Shown: positions 10,961-13,062 of the stretch, in pieces
Numbering within the stretch: the first letter of the stretch is position 1
Layout: each line of letters opens with the position of its first letter
NCBI GenBank assembly: GCA_943356395.1
Contig: CALRFC010000017.1
Location: 1-13,062, forward strand
From: Candidatus Nomurabacteria bacterium
GTDB taxonomy: Bacteria > Patescibacteriota > Minisyncoccia > Phycocordibacterales > UBA9973
Length of the DNA stretch: 13,062 nt
Direction of reading: 5' to 3'
The notes under the pieces: model-generated
What the model was told of the DNA's origin: nothing
The model's database searches: none
The model's input: the letters and a program-made list of their open reading frames with translations, nothing else
Made by a program: the position numbers and the translations under genes

Positions 10961-11194
10961 TTTCTAACCGAATACGACCAAACTAAAACCGCGTGCTCTA
11001 CAAAAGAAAGCAGATGATGCTCTTTACTCGCACTTCGTGCACATTTTTTTCGATGGGGAAAGATTGGAACATAATTTCGGATTTTCCGGAAAAAGAGATA
11101 ATCGCCTTGCTTTGCGGAGACTGATTATATTGATAATTAGTACCCATATATAGTAGCAGAAGAGACATAGAAAGTACAACGGGGGGTATAAAAC
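10961..11194. other. Intergenic region between clpP and rny
   Basis: No firm gene is seen. A 36-codon plus-strand frame (ATG 11014, TGA 11122-11124) ends with GKDWNIISDFPEKEIIALL, which reads like protein, but it has no visible promoter or ribosome site. Minus-strand frames of 66-70 codons begin inside the 7-bp arrays and are probably incidental. The rny promoter must lie here, but I could not pick it with confidence. Confidence 0.35.
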
Positions 11195-11320
11195 ATGGAA
11201 CATAGAACATGAATCATGGAACATAAAAAAAGCTTTTAGCTTTCTGCTTTTTGCTCCCAGCTTTTCAAGACAGAAACCCGAAGCTAGAATTTTAAAGCTA
11301 AAAGCTAACAGCAGAAAGCC
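11195..11320. repeat. ATGGAAC-type array joined to WGCT element 4
   Basis: Four units (ATGGAAC, ATAGAAC, ATGAATC, and again the first) run from 11195 to 11222. An A-rich link leads to five WGCTNNN units (11231-11265), and NNNAGCW-type units follow at 11293-11320. The array-to-element junction is the same as at 1969-2037, including 24 identical bases. Confidence 0.85.
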
Positions 11321-11348
11321 CGTCCGAACGGATTCATTCGGGCGGGCT
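11318..11348 (-). terminator. GC-rich hairpin, likely clpP terminator
   Basis: On the minus strand GCCCGCCCG and CGGACGGGC arms are followed by TTTCTG, 21 bp after the clpP stop. It is the same sequence as the hairpin inside WGCT element 3 at 2038-2068, with one base changed, in the same orientation relative to the upstream gene. Confidence 0.75.
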
Positions 11349-11368
11349 AACTACTCTCTACTCACTGT

Positions 11369-11953
11369 TCACGCTTTCGCCTTTGAAATCACTGCATCAA
11401 TAAGCCCGTATTTCTTGGCTTCCTCGGATTCCATATAGAAATCGCGGTCGGTGTCTTTCTCGATCTTTTCCATTTTCTGTCCGGTGTGCCGGACGAGAAT
11501 CTCGTTCAATTTCTTTTTCCATTTCAATATCTCTCTCGATTGGATCTCGATGTCGGACGCTTGGCCTTCGAATCCGCCCAAGGGCTGATGAATCAAGATG
11601 CGCGAATTCGGCAGTGCGAACCTTTTTCCTTTCGCGCCGCCGGCAAGGAGCACCGCGCCCATCGACGCCGCCATGCCCACGCAGATCGTCGAGACATCCG
11701 GCTTGATGAATTGCATCGTGTCGTAGATCGCCATGCCGGCAGTGACCGATCCGCCCGGCGTGTTGATATAGAACTGGATATCTTTTTTCGGATCCTTGTA
11801 TGCGAGGAAGAGGAGTTGGGCGACGATCAGATTTGCCGTGTGGTTGTTTACCTCTTCATTCAAGAAGATGATGCGGTCTTCCAAAAGGCGCGAATAGATG
11901 TCATACGCGCGTTCGCCGAACTGTGATTTTTCTAGGACTGTTGGAATCAACAT
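11369..11953 (-). CDS. clpP: ATP-dependent Clp protease proteolytic subunit
   Basis: The 194-residue protein matches ClpP along its length. The catalytic triad is in place: S97 in GMAASMGAVLLAGG, H122 in RILIHQPLGG and D171 in DTDRDFYMESEEAKKYGLID. The oxyanion glycines (NTPGGSVTAGMAIYDTM, 64-80) and the axial-loop start (ERAYDIYSRLLEDRIIFL) are normal. ClpP forms two stacked heptameric rings and degrades proteins fed by ClpX or ClpC. There is almost no propeptide: MLIPTVLEKS leads straight into the mature fold. No clpX or tig is adjacent here, unlike many bacteria. The stop is TGA. The gene has 7-bp arrays directly before its start and after its stop. Confidence 0.98.
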   Translation of the reverse strand: MLIPTVLEKSQFGERAYDIYSRLLEDRIIFLNEEVNNHTANLIVAQLLFLAYKDPKKDIQFYINTPGGSVTAGMAIYDTMQFIKPDVSTICVGMAASMGAVLLAGGAKGKRFALPNSRILIHQPLGGFEGQASDIEIQSREILKWKKKLNEILVRHTGQKMEKIEKDTDRDFYMESEEAKKYGLIDAVISKAKA

Positions 11954-11960
11954 GAGGAAA

Positions 11961-12089
11961 GTAAGTAGTTAGTAGTAAGTAGAAAATAGTAAAACAAACT
12001 CGACATTATATTGGAGCTTCCAGCTGTCTGCTTCTTGCTTTCAGCTTCTGATTCAAAAGCTAAAAGCAGGAAGCTAAAACCTGAAAGCT
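11961..12089. repeat. GTAAGTA-type array and WGCT element 5
   Basis: Five units such as GTAAGTA and GTTAGTA (11961-11995) begin 8 bp upstream of the clpP start. WGCT element 5 follows, with four WGCTNNN units (12015-12042), an AGCTTCTGATTC link also present in element 3, and NNNAGCW-type units from 12055 to 12089. In clpP orientation the order (WGCT element, CTACTTA-type array, gene) is the same as at 1211-1341. Confidence 0.85.
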
Positions 12090-12201
12090 TTTTCCAATTT
12101 GTATATTGGCATTGGAGTACATTCGCATAGTAGCATCAAATATCACATTTTGGCAAATAAACCATATTTTAAAGGGTTTAAAATGGTATTACGGAAAGTG
12201 C

Positions 12202-12231
12202 TTGACAAAGATGGTGTAAGTATGCTATGAT
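12202..12231 (+). promoter_or_regulatory. Promoter of the lipoprotein-like gene
   Basis: TTGACA (12202-12207) and TATGAT (12226-12231) are 18 bp apart, with a TGC extended -10. A leader of about 36 bases precedes the ATG at 12274. Confidence 0.88.
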
Positions 12232-12273
12232 ATTAGCAAGTTTCTTTTAAACCACCAAAAACAAATTAAACAC

Positions 12274-12909
12274 ATGAAAAAAACAATTTTCTTCTTGGCA
12301 ATCTGCCTCGTCGCTACATTTGTCATTTCAACAACCATGACCTCGTGCCGCGAAGTTCCCACTATGGGATACGCGCACAACAGCGTACTCACCGCTGAAG
12401 TGACCGGTTTCGGAATCGAGAAACAGGCATTCCCTGTTCTGCTCGGAAATGAAATCGTTTATGCCCGCGTGAGCAGTCTCGCGAAAGCGACCGAGCTCGC
12501 GAACATGGTGAACACCGCGCATGAGCATGGCAAACATGTTCTCTGCGAAGTGAAAATCATCGATTCCCGCGCACTGTCACTTTATGACGCGACCTATGAA
12601 ATAATTCGTTTCAAGGAAAGCGATGCGGATCTTTGCGGAAATGTTACGCCGGAATCGAAAGATACCGTTGTCGTGACAAAGCCCGCGCCGAAAGTCACTC
12701 CCGCACCGAAGCCAGTAATGGCACCGGTAGCAACCACCACGAGTCCGAATCCGACGAGTGCTCATATCCCGGTGTTTAAGATGAAAGTTGCCGTTGACGG
12801 TGATATTTCGTTCACTGCGGACGGCGCTATCGTTGCTCAAAGTTTTACCGCGAGCACAATCGATGCCCAAGGATATGTAAATGAAGGAAATTTTGGTGGT
12901 GACAAATAG
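12274..12909 (+). CDS. Secreted or lipoprotein-like protein with Pro-rich linker
   Basis: The 211-residue product begins with a typical signal peptide: MKK, hydrophobic core TIFFLAICLVATFVIST, then TMTSC. C25 could be a lipidated Cys, but the -3 to -1 residues (M, T, S) make a weak lipobox, so signal peptidase I cleavage nearby is equally possible. Residues about 35-125 form a compact domain that I do not recognise (VLTAEVTGFGIEKQAFPVLLG, then VLCEVKIIDSRALSLYDATYEII in the middle). Residues about 134-163 are a Pro/Ala/Thr/Lys linker (PAPKVTPAPKPVMAPV). The tail contains MKVAVDGDISFTADGAIVAQ, which suggests a small beta domain. It probably acts at the cell surface. It has its own promoter and terminator; no Shine-Dalgarno is visible. 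Confidence 0.85.
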   Translation: MKKTIFFLAICLVATFVISTTMTSCREVPTMGYAHNSVLTAEVTGFGIEKQAFPVLLGNEIVYARVSSLAKATELANMVNTAHEHGKHVLCEVKIIDSRALSLYDATYEIIRFKESDADLCGNVTPESKDTVVVTKPAPKVTPAPKPVMAPVATTTSPNPTSAHIPVFKMKVAVDGDISFTADGAIVAQSFTASTIDAQGYVNEGNFGGDK

Positions 12910-12933
12910 TTAGGGTTTAGTTAGCAACCCCGA

Positions 12934-12971
12934 CCCGCGACATTGAGCAATCAATGTACGCGGGTTTTTTT
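12934..12971 (+). terminator. Terminator of the lipoprotein-like gene
   Basis: CCCGCG and CATTGA pair with TCAATG and CGCGGG across a GCAA loop, followed by T7. Confidence 0.93.
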
Positions 12972-12973
12972 CT

Positions 12974-13062
12974 TGCGCTTCGCGTACACGATGCGAATGA
13001 CACGATACAAATTTAAAAATTGAAATCTCAAAGTTCAAAATGACAATTAAAAATTTCAATTT
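12974..13062. repeat. Mixed 7-bp periodic repeats at the window end
   Basis: The stretch opens with the GCGCTTCGCG mini-hairpin and CGATGCGAATGA segment shared with 2150-2190. From 12989 to the window edge it can be cut into about ten heptads, such as AAATTGA, AATCTCA and AAGTTCA. Confidence 0.7.

Noticed and set aside
11486..11926. Plus-strand 146-codon frame
   Set aside because: Antisense to clpP; no independent signal or motif.

Overview
The window looks like a chromosomal segment of a Candidate Phyla Radiation bacterium (Patescibacteria, probably a Parcubacteria-type lineage). This is an inference. It rests on compact single-domain proteins, very few recognisable Shine-Dalgarno sequences, several promoters placed so close to the ATG that the mRNA would be leaderless or nearly so, and a mixture of universal genes (rpsO, HU, rny, clpP, tRNAs) with short proteins I cannot place. 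The standard code is used: long genes have no internal TGA, and TGA ends several of them.

Layout. 1-696 (-): a tyrosine recombinase of the Xer type that runs off the left edge. 884-1147 (+): ribosomal protein S15 with a clean terminator. 1339-1403: a mini-ORF and strong hairpin, preceding a NYN-domain protein at 1461-1967 (+). 2229-2687 (-): an unknown protein. 2758-3602: a tRNA zone with proline tRNAs for anticodons TGG (+), CGG (-) and GGG (-) plus glycine TCC (-), around a 26-bp perfect hairpin and broken tRNA pieces. 3665-3937 (-): HU. 4129-4485 and 4589-5065 (+): two small proteins, the first from a conserved uncharacterised family. 5196-5957 (+): a TrmB-type regulator behind a 44-bp palindrome. 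5975-7116: two divergent, promoter-driven, hairpin-dense transcripts that I read as noncoding RNAs. 7196-8818 (+): three small unknown genes sharing a leader sequence, with another hairpin-rich stretch between the second and third. 8896-9183 (-): a small unknown gene. 9395-10921 (-): ribonuclease Y, with a duplicated fragment of its own 3' end downstream. 11369-11953 (-): ClpP. 12274-12909 (+): a secreted or lipoprotein-like protein.

Two themes stand out. First, the flanks (1-2170 and 10930-13062) are full of degenerate 7-bp periodic repeats of several sequence families, five of them assembled into large inverted WGCT elements; the central 8.7 kb has none. Second, the centre contains at least two structured RNA loci in divergent orientation with near-identical extended -10 promoters, and a set of small genes with a shared leader. 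These are the best candidates for something undescribed.

Working together: rpsO, rny, HU, ClpP and the tRNAs are housekeeping functions in translation, mRNA turnover, chromosome packing and proteolysis, each mostly in its own transcription unit closed by a strong hairpin. No multi-gene metabolic operon is visible. All identifications come from reading motifs; no database search was possible.
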